Under the pieces are notes generated by a model that ran no database searches, was not told where the DNA came from, and worked only from the letters and a program-made list of their open reading frames with translations. Of a stretch of DNA of 64,000 nt, positions 55,166 to 63,302 are shown piece after piece. This stretch comes from OCS155 cluster bacterium AG-333-G23. Its GTDB lineage: Bacteria; Actinomycetota; Acidimicrobiia; Actinomarinales; Actinomarinaceae. Position numbers and translations under genes: made by a program. The DNA lies in assembly GCA_003282445.1 (NCBI GenBank), contig QBZE01000001.1, positions 124,001 to 188,000 of the forward strand, written 5' to 3'. How positions within the stretch are numbered: position 1 is the first letter of the stretch; the number at the start of each line of letters is the position of its first letter.

Positions 55166-55874
55166 ACCAATATTGGAATGTAATGGTATAGCAGCTGGAT
55201 ATGTAAAAGGGCTTAATATCTTACAAGGTATTGATTTAGTTGTTTCTGAAGGAGAAATCATTTCAATAATAGGCCCAAATGGTGCCGGTAAGTCAACATT
55301 GTTAAAAGCAATCATGGGTTTAATTAATGTGTCAGCAGGCAGATTTTTTATTAATGGTGTTGATAAGACAAACCTTTCAACACATAAAATTATCAATGAA
55401 GGCATTGGCTATGTGCCACAAGTTGAAAATGTATTCCCTTCTTTAACAATTGAAGAAAACTTAGAAATAGGAGCTTGGTCTTTAGCTAAAAACAGAAAAA
55501 GTAGTATTACAAAGGTTCTCAACGACTTTCCACTTTTAAATGAAAGAAAGAAAGAAAAAGCTGGAAATCTTTCAGGTGGTCAGAGGCAAATCTTAGCATT
55601 AGCAAGAGCTTTAGTTACTTCTCCTAATTTGCTTTTATTAGACGAACCATCAGCAGGACTTTCACCTGTTGCAATAAATGAAGTTTTTAAAACAATTAAT
55701 GAAATTAATGAAAAAAATGTATCAATTTTACTCGTCGAACAAAATGCAAAAAGAGCTTTGAAATTTAGTAATCGGGGTTATGTACTAGATCAAGGTAGAA
55801 ATGCATATCAAGGTGAAGGAGAAGAACTTCTAAACGATCCAAGAGTTGTAGATTTGTATTTAGGAAAACTATAA
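55158..55874 (+). CDS. livF: Branched-chain amino acid-type ABC transporter ATPase LivF
   Basis: The second ATPase, 238 residues, with Walker A GPNGAGKST, LivF-typical GIGYVPQVENVFPSLTIEENL, signature LSGGQRQILALARAL and Walker B LLLLDEPSAGLSP. It is the last gene of the livHMGF run and ends at a strong bidirectional terminator shared with the convergent livK gene. Confidence 0.93.
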   Translation: MNKPILECNGIAAGYVKGLNILQGIDLVVSEGEIISIIGPNGAGKSTLLKAIMGLINVSAGRFFINGVDKTNLSTHKIINEGIGYVPQVENVFPSLTIEENLEIGAWSLAKNRKSSITKVLNDFPLLNERKKEKAGNLSGGQRQILALARALVTSPNLLLLDEPSAGLSPVAINEVFKTINEINEKNVSILLVEQNAKRALKFSNRGYVLDQGRNAYQGEGEELLNDPRVVDLYLGKL

Positions 55875-55905
55875 AAAAAAGGCCTGTAAAAACAGGCCTT
55901 TTTTT
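55875..55905. terminator. Bidirectional rho-independent terminator between livF and livK
   Basis: GGCCTGT (55881-55887) and ACAGGCC (55892-55898) form a seven-base-pair GC-rich stem around AAAA, flanked by a run of A on the left and of T on the right. It therefore works for livF on the plus strand and livK on the minus strand. Confidence 0.92.
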
Positions 55906-55920
55906 AATTCTATTAAAGAA

Positions 55921-57210
55921 TTATGAACCGAAATCTACTGATTTAAGAACTGGGTTAGTATCACCCTCTGTAGTCCAAATATCATAAGTAGATGCAGTTG
56001 GGTCACCAGATTTGTCTAATTCGACTTCTCCAGAAGCACCAACATAGTCCACATCCTCACCTGCAGCAGCTAAAGCTATACATTCAGCACCAATACATTT
56101 TGTACCGCCTGAAGAAGCTTCAACCAACCCAGAAGCTATTTCTGGTCCAGTTACACCATTAGCAGCAGCAGATATTGCCATTAACATGACAGCATCATAA
56201 GCTTGTGGTGCAAAGATGAATGTAGGCGAACCATCCGCACTTACTGTTGCGTAGGCTGCTTCAAAAGCATCTTTTGCAGCACCAGCAGCTGAGCCGGGAG
56301 CTGTACCTTTCATACCATCTAAAGCACTTCCAAGACCACATGCTGAATTAAGTCCAGCATCTTTAACACCATCGGTCATATACCATGGTGTGTCAAGAAG
56401 ACCTTGTTCGAATGCAGGTTGAAGAACACCACAACCAGTTTCTGGAAATAATATTCCAACGATAGCTTCAGGAGCACCTTTACCAACAGCTGTTACTTCA
56501 GAAGAAAATTCTGTAGCATCAGTTGCATGGTAAACAATTGTCTTTACTGTTCCACCAGCTGCTTCAAAAGCTGCAGCAGTAGCTTCAGCAAGACCTCTAC
56601 CATAAGAGTCTGCTCTTGAAATTATTGAAATAGTACTTACCCCATCTTCTGCAATAAGAGAAGCTAATACTTCACCTTGAAGAAGATCTGATGGTGCAGT
56701 TCTTGCATAAAATCCTTTTTTATCCATTTTGGTAAATTGAGGACTTGTATTTGATGGAGATACCATAACTACTTCTGCAGCTATAGCTGTGTCAAGTATT
56801 GCTAATGATGTACCACTACATGCAGCACCCATAACACCTTGAGCTCCTTGAGCAATAACATCATTTAAGCTTGTTAATGCAACAGCTCCATCACAACCAC
56901 TATCACCTTCAATAAGTTGAACGGGTTGTCCATTTATACCGCCAGCAGCATTGATTTGCTCAACAGCAAGAGTTGCTCCTAGTGCAATACCAGGTCCTAA
57001 CGATGCTAGATCACCAGATAGAGGCATAAGAGATGCCAAGACTAGTGGATCAGCAGCAGGTGCAGCAGTAGTAGTTGGTGCAGCAGTAGTTGCAGGAGCT
57101 TCAGTAGTTTCAACTACTTCTTCCTCAACCACTTCATCAGCTGTACCACCACAAGCCGCAGCGACTAATGCTAAAATCGCAAACAAAGCTAAAGCTTTGC
57201 GATTCTTCAT
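55921..57210 (-). CDS. livK: Branched-chain amino acid-type ABC transporter substrate-binding lipoprotein (LivK family)
   Basis: A 429-residue binding lipoprotein. The signal peptide ends in a lipobox AAAC (lipidated C20), followed by a Glu/Thr/Ala/Pro-rich linker to about residue 55, then a Peripla_BP_6 domain (LVLASLMPLSGDLASLGPGIALGATLAVEQINAAGG, then SGCDGAVALTSLND). It faces livHMGF and is transcribed separately, so the binding protein can be made in excess. Its leader contains two inverted repeats. The ligand is unknown, but pairing with LivHMGF is likely from proximity. Confidence 0.92.
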   Translation of the reverse strand: MKNRKALALFAILALVAAACGGTADEVVEEEVVETTEAPATTAAPTTTAAPAADPLVLASLMPLSGDLASLGPGIALGATLAVEQINAAGGINGQPVQLIEGDSGCDGAVALTSLNDVIAQGAQGVMGAACSGTSLAILDTAIAAEVVMVSPSNTSPQFTKMDKKGFYARTAPSDLLQGEVLASLIAEDGVSTISIISRADSYGRGLAEATAAAFEAAGGTVKTIVYHATDATEFSSEVTAVGKGAPEAIVGILFPETGCGVLQPAFEQGLLDTPWYMTDGVKDAGLNSACGLGSALDGMKGTAPGSAAGAAKDAFEAAYATVSADGSPTFIFAPQAYDAVMLMAISAAANGVTGPEIASGLVEASSGGTKCIGAECIALAAAGEDVDYVGASGEVELDKSGDPTASTYDIWTTEGDTNPVLKSVDFGS

Positions 57211-57219
57211 ATAATTTCC

Positions 57220-57263
57220 TTTCAGTCACTGAAATTAAAAATTTCCTACATAATTTGTAGGAA
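57220..57263 (-). repeat. Two tandem inverted repeats in the livK leader
   Basis: Read on the minus strand, TTCCTACA/TGTAGGAA (57243-57263, 5-base loop) is followed by TTTCAGT/ACTGAAA (57220-57234, 1-base centre), then GGAAATTATATG, the livK start region. These could be mRNA hairpins flanking the ribosome binding site or operator palindromes. There is no T-run, so they are not ordinary terminators. Confidence 0.6.
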
Positions 57264-57324
57264 GTATTACAACAATAGCGTGATTTTAGTACTCTTCAAT
57301 AGCGAATAAAAAAATATATATTAT

Positions 57325-58347
57325 ATGACAGAGTTATTAGAAAATACCCTTATTTTCCTGAATAATCAGGAATACCTTGACATTTTTGTTTATATTTTCA
57401 TATTTTATATGATTATCTTGGGCTGGAGAAAAGGTTCCTCATTAATTATTTTTTATATAGTTTCTTTTTTAGTTTCAATATTTCTAAGTTTCAAATATTC
57501 ATTTTCGATTGGGGTTTATGTTAGTGGTTGGCTAAATTCTAACCAGCAAATCTCTCAAATTTTTGCTGGCCTAATAATATTTATCGCTGTAATTACTTCA
57601 AGTTCTTTAATTCAAAATTTGATTATTTCAAAAAAAACTAACACAGATTTTGGAAGTAAATTACTTGGAAGTTTTCTTTCTTTATTTTTGAGTAATTTAA
57701 TACTTACTTTAATAATTTCTTTAGTCACGTTATTTACATTCCCAGATCAGATTAAAGAAAAAGTTGAACAATCAAGCCTTATTTCTTTTTATACAGAATC
57801 GGATGGCATTCCTCAACAGAGTTTAGAAATAATAACAGGCACCGATTTACTTAAGGTAACAAATAGAATAAAAAAACTTACGGGTAACTCCTCTGTTGTA
57901 GTTGATGAGTATGGATGTTTGGAAATACCTCAAGAATCATTGGCCAAATTAATTTCTAAAGACGAAGAAGCTCTAACAATGCTTGAACTAATTAACCTAG
58001 AAAGAATTAATGAGAATATAGATCCTGTCCAATTTAATCAAGAATATTCCAATGTTGCAAAAAATTATGGTTTAAAAATGTATACAGAAGGCTTCTGGTG
58101 CCATCAAGATCCCAATAATGGATACTACGCAACAGATAGGCTGAGAGAAGTTGGCTTTAAAGGAAAGAACATAACGGAGGTTAGTGAGAATTTAGCTATT
58201 TCATCAACAATTTATTCTGGTCACGAAGAGCTAATGAATTCTGAGTCTCATAGAAAAACAATTTTAGATAATGAATTTAATAGAGTTGGTATAGGAATTA
58301 TTTCTGGCCCTACAGGTTTAATAATTGTACAAATATTTAGTAGATGA
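57325..58347 (+). CDS. CvpA-type membrane domain fused to extracellular CAP (SCP/PR-1) domain
   Basis: The 340 residues start with four or five hydrophobic segments resembling CvpA (ILGWRKGSSLIIFYIVSFLVS), a linker of about 60 residues, then a CAP domain from about residue 210: ALTMLELINLERINENIDPV, the histidine in GFWCHQDP, VSENLAIS, and HEELMNSESHRKTILDNEFNRVGIGII. His and Glu residues of the CAP cavity are kept. The layout parallels mycobacterial MarP (CvpA plus protease). The CAP domain probably acts outside the membrane, perhaps on the envelope; its substrate is unknown. ATGA overlap with the next gene. Confidence 0.8.
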   Translation: MTELLENTLIFLNNQEYLDIFVYIFIFYMIILGWRKGSSLIIFYIVSFLVSIFLSFKYSFSIGVYVSGWLNSNQQISQIFAGLIIFIAVITSSSLIQNLIISKKTNTDFGSKLLGSFLSLFLSNLILTLIISLVTLFTFPDQIKEKVEQSSLISFYTESDGIPQQSLEIITGTDLLKVTNRIKKLTGNSSVVVDEYGCLEIPQESLAKLISKDEEALTMLELINLERINENIDPVQFNQEYSNVAKNYGLKMYTEGFWCHQDPNNGYYATDRLREVGFKGKNITEVSENLAISSTIYSGHEELMNSESHRKTILDNEFNRVGIGIISGPTGLIIVQIFSR

Positions 58348-58643
58348 GTATTTTAATAGATAATTTAGTCGAAGAGCTCATAAGTGGGTTAAAACACAGA
58401 CTTCAATCGCATGAATATTCACTAGACATGGAGAATGAAAAAATTTTGAAAAATATTTTATTAAAGGAACTTAGAAAACCGAGTATTGAACAATCAAGAA
58501 CACCCACACAAATAGTAAATAATTTCTTAAATAAAGAATTTAATGATAGTTTTAGTTTAACTCCTGCTGATTTTGGAGAGAAAGCTCATAAGTTAATTAT
58601 GAAATGGGGGTTTCAAAAAACAAAGGATATGAATGAGCAATAA
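58344..58643 (+). CDS. Hypothetical small protein
   Basis: A 99-residue, mostly helical, charged protein of no family I recognise (LVEELISGLKHRLQSHEYSL at the start, LTPADFGEKAHKLIMKWGF near the end). There are no membrane segments or cysteines. It overlaps the CvpA-CAP gene by ATGA and the MATE gene by eleven bases, so it is a real part of this three-gene run. Function not inferred. Confidence 0.65.
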   Translation: MSILIDNLVEELISGLKHRLQSHEYSLDMENEKILKNILLKELRKPSIEQSRTPTQIVNNFLNKEFNDSFSLTPADFGEKAHKLIMKWGFQKTKDMNEQ

Positions 58644-59919
58644 AGAAATCAATAAAGATATCTGGATAAATTCCTACCCAATACTCATTTGGCTACTAAC
58701 AGAACCACTAGCTGGGTTAGTTGACTCAAGAATTGCAGGATTAATTGGAATTGATACCCTTTCTTCTGTAGGTATTGGTGCAACTATTTATTTTGTATTT
58801 ACATGGATATTTGTTTTTTTGGCTTACGGAACAACACCTTTAGTAGCGAAACTCAATACAAATAATGAGCTTAATAATTTAAAATACTTTATTTCATTTG
58901 GAAGAAAAGCATCAATATTTTTAGGGTTTTTGGTTTTTATAATTATTTTTAATTTTAACGACTTTTTTATAAGCCTTTTTAAACCAACAGGTGATGTAAG
59001 AAATTTAGCTTCTACCTATTTGATAGTTAGAGCTATAGGAATTCCATTTTACTTATTGAATATGCATTCTACTGCTGTATTAAGAGGCTTAAGGTACCCT
59101 AAAATTACTTTTCAAAGTTCAATAATTGTTACTCTTACAAATATATTTCTAAGCTATCTTCTTGGTATTGTTCTTGAATTTGGAATTCTTGGAATTGGTT
59201 TAGCAAGTAGCATCTCTTTTTTTATTGCTTCAATGTATGCAAACTTCGTACAACAAAATAAATTGAAAGCTTTTTCTAAAACTGATGATGAAGTAAATGA
59301 ACAAAAATTGAGAAAGAAATTCTTTTCTGTCGGTGCAACTATAGTTCTACGTTCAGCTTTTTTGACTGGATTTATGGCACTTCTCAGCAATCAAGCATCA
59401 AGAATATCAATGACTGATGTTGCGTTACATCACGTATTAAATCAAATTTGGACTTTTGGTTATAACTTTATAGATGCTCTAGCAATAGCTTCACAGACTC
59501 TTGTTTCAGAACATATCTCAAAAGGAAAAAAATATTATGGTTCAGGACTTTACAAAGCATTGCTAAAAATTACAGCTGTATTTTCTATAGTGGCTACAGT
59601 TGTGAGCTACTTTAGTATTAAATTTTTAACAGAATTAATCTCAAATCAACTATTTATCCAACTTGAAAATAATTTTTTACCAATTCTTTTTTCACTAACC
59701 TTTTTCTTCGGTGGATATGCGTTCCTCTGGGATGGAGTTTTATTAGGTCTTGATAAAAATAAAGAATTTGCATATACAACAATAACTTCATCAGTCATAG
59801 GCGCATCAGTCTTATTTTTATTAATACCTAGTTTTCAAACAATAAATATAATTTGGTTCTCTCTAGTGGTTTCTCTAATATTTAGAGCATTAATTGGTGG
59901 CTATTTTCAAAGAAAATAG
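58633..59919 (+). CDS. MATE-family efflux transporter (DinF-like)
   Basis: A 428-residue multidrug and toxin extrusion protein with about twelve hydrophobic segments. The N-terminus WINSYPILIWLLTEPLAGLVDSRIAGLIG matches the DinF branch (P-L-x-x-x-D-x-x-x-x-G), and NLASTYLIVRAIGIPFYLLNMHSTAVLRGLRYPK is the conserved central region. It likely exchanges Na+ or H+ for organic cations. The stop abuts convergent rex with no spacer. Substrate unknown. Confidence 0.87.
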   Translation: MSNKEINKDIWINSYPILIWLLTEPLAGLVDSRIAGLIGIDTLSSVGIGATIYFVFTWIFVFLAYGTTPLVAKLNTNNELNNLKYFISFGRKASIFLGFLVFIIIFNFNDFFISLFKPTGDVRNLASTYLIVRAIGIPFYLLNMHSTAVLRGLRYPKITFQSSIIVTLTNIFLSYLLGIVLEFGILGIGLASSISFFIASMYANFVQQNKLKAFSKTDDEVNEQKLRKKFFSVGATIVLRSAFLTGFMALLSNQASRISMTDVALHHVLNQIWTFGYNFIDALAIASQTLVSEHISKGKKYYGSGLYKALLKITAVFSIVATVVSYFSIKFLTELISNQLFIQLENNFLPILFSLTFFFGGYAFLWDGVLLGLDKNKEFAYTTITSSVIGASVLFLLIPSFQTINIIWFSLVVSLIFRALIGGYFQRK

Positions 59920-60564
59920 TTACTCAGAAACCTTTAATGGTTTTCTGTCTAGATAGTAACTTAATATTTGCAATTCTTGAGAAAGATCAACTGATCTAAT
60001 TTGTATTCCTGGTTTGTTTTTTAACATAGCTGGAGCAAAATTTAAGATAGATTTAATTCCACAATCCACTAATTTATCAGCGATTTCTTCTGCTACTTCT
60101 TCGGGCGTTGCAATAATTCCAATAGCAACATTATATTTTTCACAGACATCTTTCATTTTCGATATTGGGTTTACGGTTAAGCCAGCTATTTGTTTATTTA
60201 ACTTTTTAGGATCCTCATCAAAAAGGCCAACTATTTTAAAACCTTTTTCTTTAAAACCACCATATTCAGCTAAAGCTGAACCTAGGTTTCCTATCCCTAT
60301 AATGATCGCACTTAAGCCGTCAACTAAACCAAGTTCTAATTCAAGTTGTTTACGAAGAGTTATAACATCATATCCAACACCCCTTGTCCCAAGAGTTCCT
60401 AGATAGGAAAGGTCTCTTCTGACTTGAGCATCGTTAACTTTGGCAATTTCTGCTATTTTTTTTGAGGATATACCTACTGAGTTTGTGTCTATTTGATCTA
60501 AGCATTGAAGATATAATGGCAGCCTCTGTACCGTTGCTGGAGGTATGTTTGTATTGTTTTTCAC
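59920..60564 (-). CDS. rex: Redox-sensing transcriptional repressor Rex
   Basis: Rex represses respiratory and fermentative genes and releases DNA when NADH binds. The 214-residue protein has an N-terminal winged helix with NDAQVRRDLSYLGTLGTRGVGY (recognition helix about 44-56) and a Rossmann domain with IIGIGNLGSALAEYGG (GxGxxG at 90-95), and a C-terminal helix ending with a YYLDR-like segment. A perfect Rex site lies 1.4 kb away before nuoA. No site is seen before rex itself. Confidence 0.95.
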   Translation of the reverse strand: MKNNTNIPPATVQRLPLYLQCLDQIDTNSVGISSKKIAEIAKVNDAQVRRDLSYLGTLGTRGVGYDVITLRKQLELELGLVDGLSAIIIGIGNLGSALAEYGGFKEKGFKIVGLFDEDPKKLNKQIAGLTVNPISKMKDVCEKYNVAIGIIATPEEVAEEIADKLVDCGIKSILNFAPAMLKNKPGIQIRSVDLSQELQILSYYLDRKPLKVSE

Positions 60565-60673
60565 TAATGCACAATCTAATAAAGAAAAAAAAATAAACTA
60601 AATGAAAAATGAAAATTTCTAAGTACTTTAAATTTATCTTTTAATCTTGAGTAGGTTAATTTAAGAATATCAA

Positions 60674-61945
60674 ATGAAAAATAAACAATTTTTTGATGTA
60701 GTAATTATAGGTGCTGGACCATCGGGTTCAAATGCAGCAATCTCTTACAAAAAATTAAATCCAGATTTAAAAATTGCATTAGTGGATAAAGCAATTTTCC
60801 CTCGAGATAAATCATGTGGTGATGCATTTGGGCCAGGTGTAATTAGTGCATTAAAAAGATTTGGTAACGAACATATTCTAGAAGATGAACCTGAAGTGGT
60901 CTCAACTACATTGTTTGGGCCTAAAAATATTGGAATTCAAAATTATATACCTGAGGTAAAAAACAAAGAAGATTCTGTTGTTTATGTAATTCCACGATTA
61001 GATCTAGATAATAGAATTTTAAATTTAGCTAAAGAAGAAGAAGTTGAAACTTTTGAAGGATATAGATTTAGTAAATTTTTTAACAATGAAGAGTCAGTAT
61101 CAGTTGAAATAGAAAATGAAGAAAAGGAAAAATACATTCTTGAAGCAAAGCTTCTTGTTGGAGCCGATGGGGCTAACTCTAGAGTAAGAAAAAGCTTAAA
61201 TTTGAAGCAAAATAGTGATTGGAACAAAGCAATTGCTATTAGGGCATATATTGATAGCCCAAACTATTTAGAAATATTTAAAGAGAGAACGCTAATGTTT
61301 GAAATAAATGTTTCAGCGATAAAAGGGTACGCTTGGGCATTTCCAAGCAAAGGCAATTTGCTGAATATAGGAATTGGGGTCCCACTAAGTATTTTTAAAA
61401 AAGAAAAGATGGACATAAAAAATCTTCTAGATAAATTTGTGAAGACTCTTGAGAGCAGAGGTGTTGAAGTCGAAAACCTTAGAATGGAAAAAAGCTTTAT
61501 GCTGCCTTTTGCATCCTCAAGACCAAAGCTTGGACATAATCGAGTTGCATTAATTGGAGATGCTGGCTCAATGATTAATCCAATGAGTGGAGAAGGTATA
61601 TTTTATGGAATGGAAGCAGGTTTTTTACTTGCTAATGAGACACACCAATTAATTAATGAAAGTGGTTCAGAGTTAAATAAAGGTATTACAAAATATGAGA
61701 AAGTGTTTAATAAAAGATTTGGAAAACATTTTTTAAGCTGCTCCTTGGCAAGATTGGTTTTTCAGAGCCCTTTTATGACAAAGAGACTTCTTAATATAGC
61801 TTCATTAGATCAACACACTATTGATTTTGTAGTTGAACTGCTGTTTGATGAAGCGAACTTAACAATAAAAGAGATACTTCTTTTGGGATTTAAGTTCATA
61901 ATGCCCTTAAATATCCTTAAATTATTGAATAAAACAAGTAAGTAA
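60674..61945 (+). CDS. Geranylgeranyl reductase family FAD oxidoreductase (MenJ-like)
   Basis: A 423-residue FAD enzyme with the dinucleotide motif VIIGAGPSGSNAAI, the group signature FPRDKSCGDAFGPG, LVGADGANSRVR and the second FAD motif VALIGDAGSMINPMSGEGIFYGMEAG. Family members saturate isoprenoid double bonds. In actinobacteria a homologue stands just before nuoA, and mycobacterial MenJ reduces one bond of menaquinone. Here it precedes nuoA by 79 bases, so a role on the menaquinone side chain is a reasonable inference; archaeal-type lipid reduction is the alternative. Confidence 0.85.
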   Translation: MKNKQFFDVVIIGAGPSGSNAAISYKKLNPDLKIALVDKAIFPRDKSCGDAFGPGVISALKRFGNEHILEDEPEVVSTTLFGPKNIGIQNYIPEVKNKEDSVVYVIPRLDLDNRILNLAKEEEVETFEGYRFSKFFNNEESVSVEIENEEKEKYILEAKLLVGADGANSRVRKSLNLKQNSDWNKAIAIRAYIDSPNYLEIFKERTLMFEINVSAIKGYAWAFPSKGNLLNIGIGVPLSIFKKEKMDIKNLLDKFVKTLESRGVEVENLRMEKSFMLPFASSRPKLGHNRVALIGDAGSMINPMSGEGIFYGMEAGFLLANETHQLINESGSELNKGITKYEKVFNKRFGKHFLSCSLARLVFQSPFMTKRLLNIASLDQHTIDFVVELLFDEANLTIKEILLLGFKFIMPLNILKLLNKTSK

Positions 61946-61984
61946 TCTACTCCCAAAAGTATGAAAGAAGTACTAGAATAATAA

Positions 61985-62008
61985 TATAGTTTGTGAAAAG
62001 TTTCACAA
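61985..62008 (+). promoter_or_regulatory. nuo promoter -10 box and Rex operator
   Basis: TTGTGAAAAGTTTCACAA (61991-62008) fits the Rex consensus TTGTGAAnnnnTTCACAA exactly, and the arms extend by one more base on each side. TATAGT (61985-61990) directly before it is a plausible -10 box, so bound Rex would cover the transcription start of nuoA. GGGAGG lies at 62014-62019, six bases or so before the nuoA ATG. Confidence 0.9.
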
Positions 62009-62024
62009 ACACGGGAGGGAATTA

Positions 62025-62429
62025 ATGATTAGTTGGTTACCTGTATTAATCATGTTTTTAATAGCTATTGGTTTTGCATTAGCTTCATTAGGTGTTTCAT
62101 ATTTATTGTCACCTAAAAACCCAACCACAGAAAAGCTAGCACCATATGAATGTGGAATATTTCCTGAAGAAGAACCATCTCAAAGATTCCCAGTAAAGTT
62201 TTATATGGTCGCGATGTTATATATAGTTTTTGATATTGAAATAATTTTTCTTTTAGCTTGGGCAACAAGATTCAATCAGCTTGGCTGGTATGGAATATTG
62301 GTAATATCAATATTTACTTTTTTTGTTCTAGAGACTTTATATTATGTTTGGAAAAAAGATGTTTTGGACTGGAATATTCCAAGAAGAAAAAGATATCACG
62401 AATCCAAAGCTGAGGAAAAGGTTGCATAA
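62025..62429 (+). CDS. nuoA: NADH-quinone oxidoreductase subunit A
   Basis: A small complex I membrane subunit of 134 residues with three hydrophobic segments. The loop [19 protein letters not shown] carries the conserved cysteine near the quinone cavity, and [26 protein letters not shown] is the family signature. First gene of the nuo operon, under the Rex operator, with a strong GGGAGG site. Its stop shares a base with the nuoB start. Confidence 0.95.
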   Translation: MISWLPVLIMFLIAIGFALASLGVSYLLSPKNPTTEKLAPYECGIFPEEEPSQRFPVKFYMVAMLYIVFDIEIIFLLAWATRFNQLGWYGILVISIFTFFVLETLYYVWKKDVLDWNIPRRKRYHESKAEEKVA

Positions 62430-62890
62430 TGTTTTCCCCAGATAATATATTTACCACAACTATTGATAAAGCTGTCAGATGGTCTAGAACACAATCGATG
62501 TGGCCTGTAACATTTGGCCTAGCTTGTTGCGCTATTGAAATGATGGCAGCAGGATCTGCAAAATATGATTTAGCAAGATACGGTATGGAAGTATTTAGGG
62601 CATCTCCGCGTCAGGCTGACTTAATGATTGTTGCCGGAAGAGTATCTCAAAAAATGGCACCGGTATTAAGGCAGGTATATGATCAAATGGCCGAACCAAA
62701 ATGGGTTATTGCAATGGGAGCATGTTCCTCAACAGGGGGAATGTTCAATAATTATGCATTAGTACAGGGTGTAGACCATATTGTCCCAGTTGATATTTAT
62801 GTTCCTGGTTGTCCTCCTGGACCGCAGTCTTTGATGCATGGAATTTTAACTTTGCACGACAAAATAATGGAAGGTGAAATCAACAGATGA
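62429..62890 (+). CDS. nuoB: NADH-quinone oxidoreductase subunit B
   Basis: NuoB carries the terminal [4Fe-4S] cluster N2 that passes electrons to quinone. The four ligands are visible: C33 and C34 in [11 protein letters not shown]99 in GACSSTGG and C128 in VPGCPPGPQ. The 153-residue length is short but complete. It overlaps nuoC by ATGA. Confidence 0.96.
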   Translation: MFSPDNIFTTTIDKAVRWSRTQSMWPVTFGLACCAIEMMAAGSAKYDLARYGMEVFRASPRQADLMIVAGRVSQKMAPVLRQVYDQMAEPKWVIAMGACSSTGGMFNNYALVQGVDHIVPVDIYVPGCPPGPQSLMHGILTLHDKIMEGEINR

Positions 62891-63300
62891 GTCTTGATGA
62901 AATAAATGTTGAAATTGATCAGTACTTTAAAACTGTCGAAGATTACAAAAAAGATGGTTATGAAATGATGATAGACCTAACAGCAGTTGATTGGTATAGA
63001 AAAAAAGAACCTCGATTTGAAGTTATAGTTAACTTACTATCTGTATCAAAAAATTCTCGTTTAATTATGAATGTTCCTGTTCCCGATGAAGATTTAACAA
63101 TTCCTTCAATCTGTGAAATTTATCCGGGAGCTAATTTTTATGAAAGAGAAGTTTTTGATATGTTTGGAATAAAATTTGAAAACCACCCAGAGCTAACAAG
63201 GATATTAATGCCAGATGATTGGACTGGGAATCCTCTTAGAAAAGATTATGGATCAGGCAGAATTCCAGTTCAATTTAAGAATGCACCAAAGGTTGATTAA
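62887..63300 (+). CDS. nuoC: NADH-quinone oxidoreductase subunit C
   Basis: The 30-kDa-type subunit of the peripheral arm. The signature [34 protein letters not shown] and LRKDYGSG are present. At 137 residues it has a reduced N-terminal part relative to many bacterial NuoC proteins of about 200 residues. It is separate from NuoD, unlike the enterobacterial fusion. It starts within nuoB and ends two bases before nuoD. Confidence 0.94.
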   Translation: MSLDEINVEIDQYFKTVEDYKKDGYEMMIDLTAVDWYRKKEPRFEVIVNLLSVSKNSRLIMNVPVPDEDLTIPSICEIYPGANFYEREVFDMFGIKFENHPELTRILMPDDWTGNPLRKDYGSGRIPVQFKNAPKVD

Positions 63301-63302
63301 AT

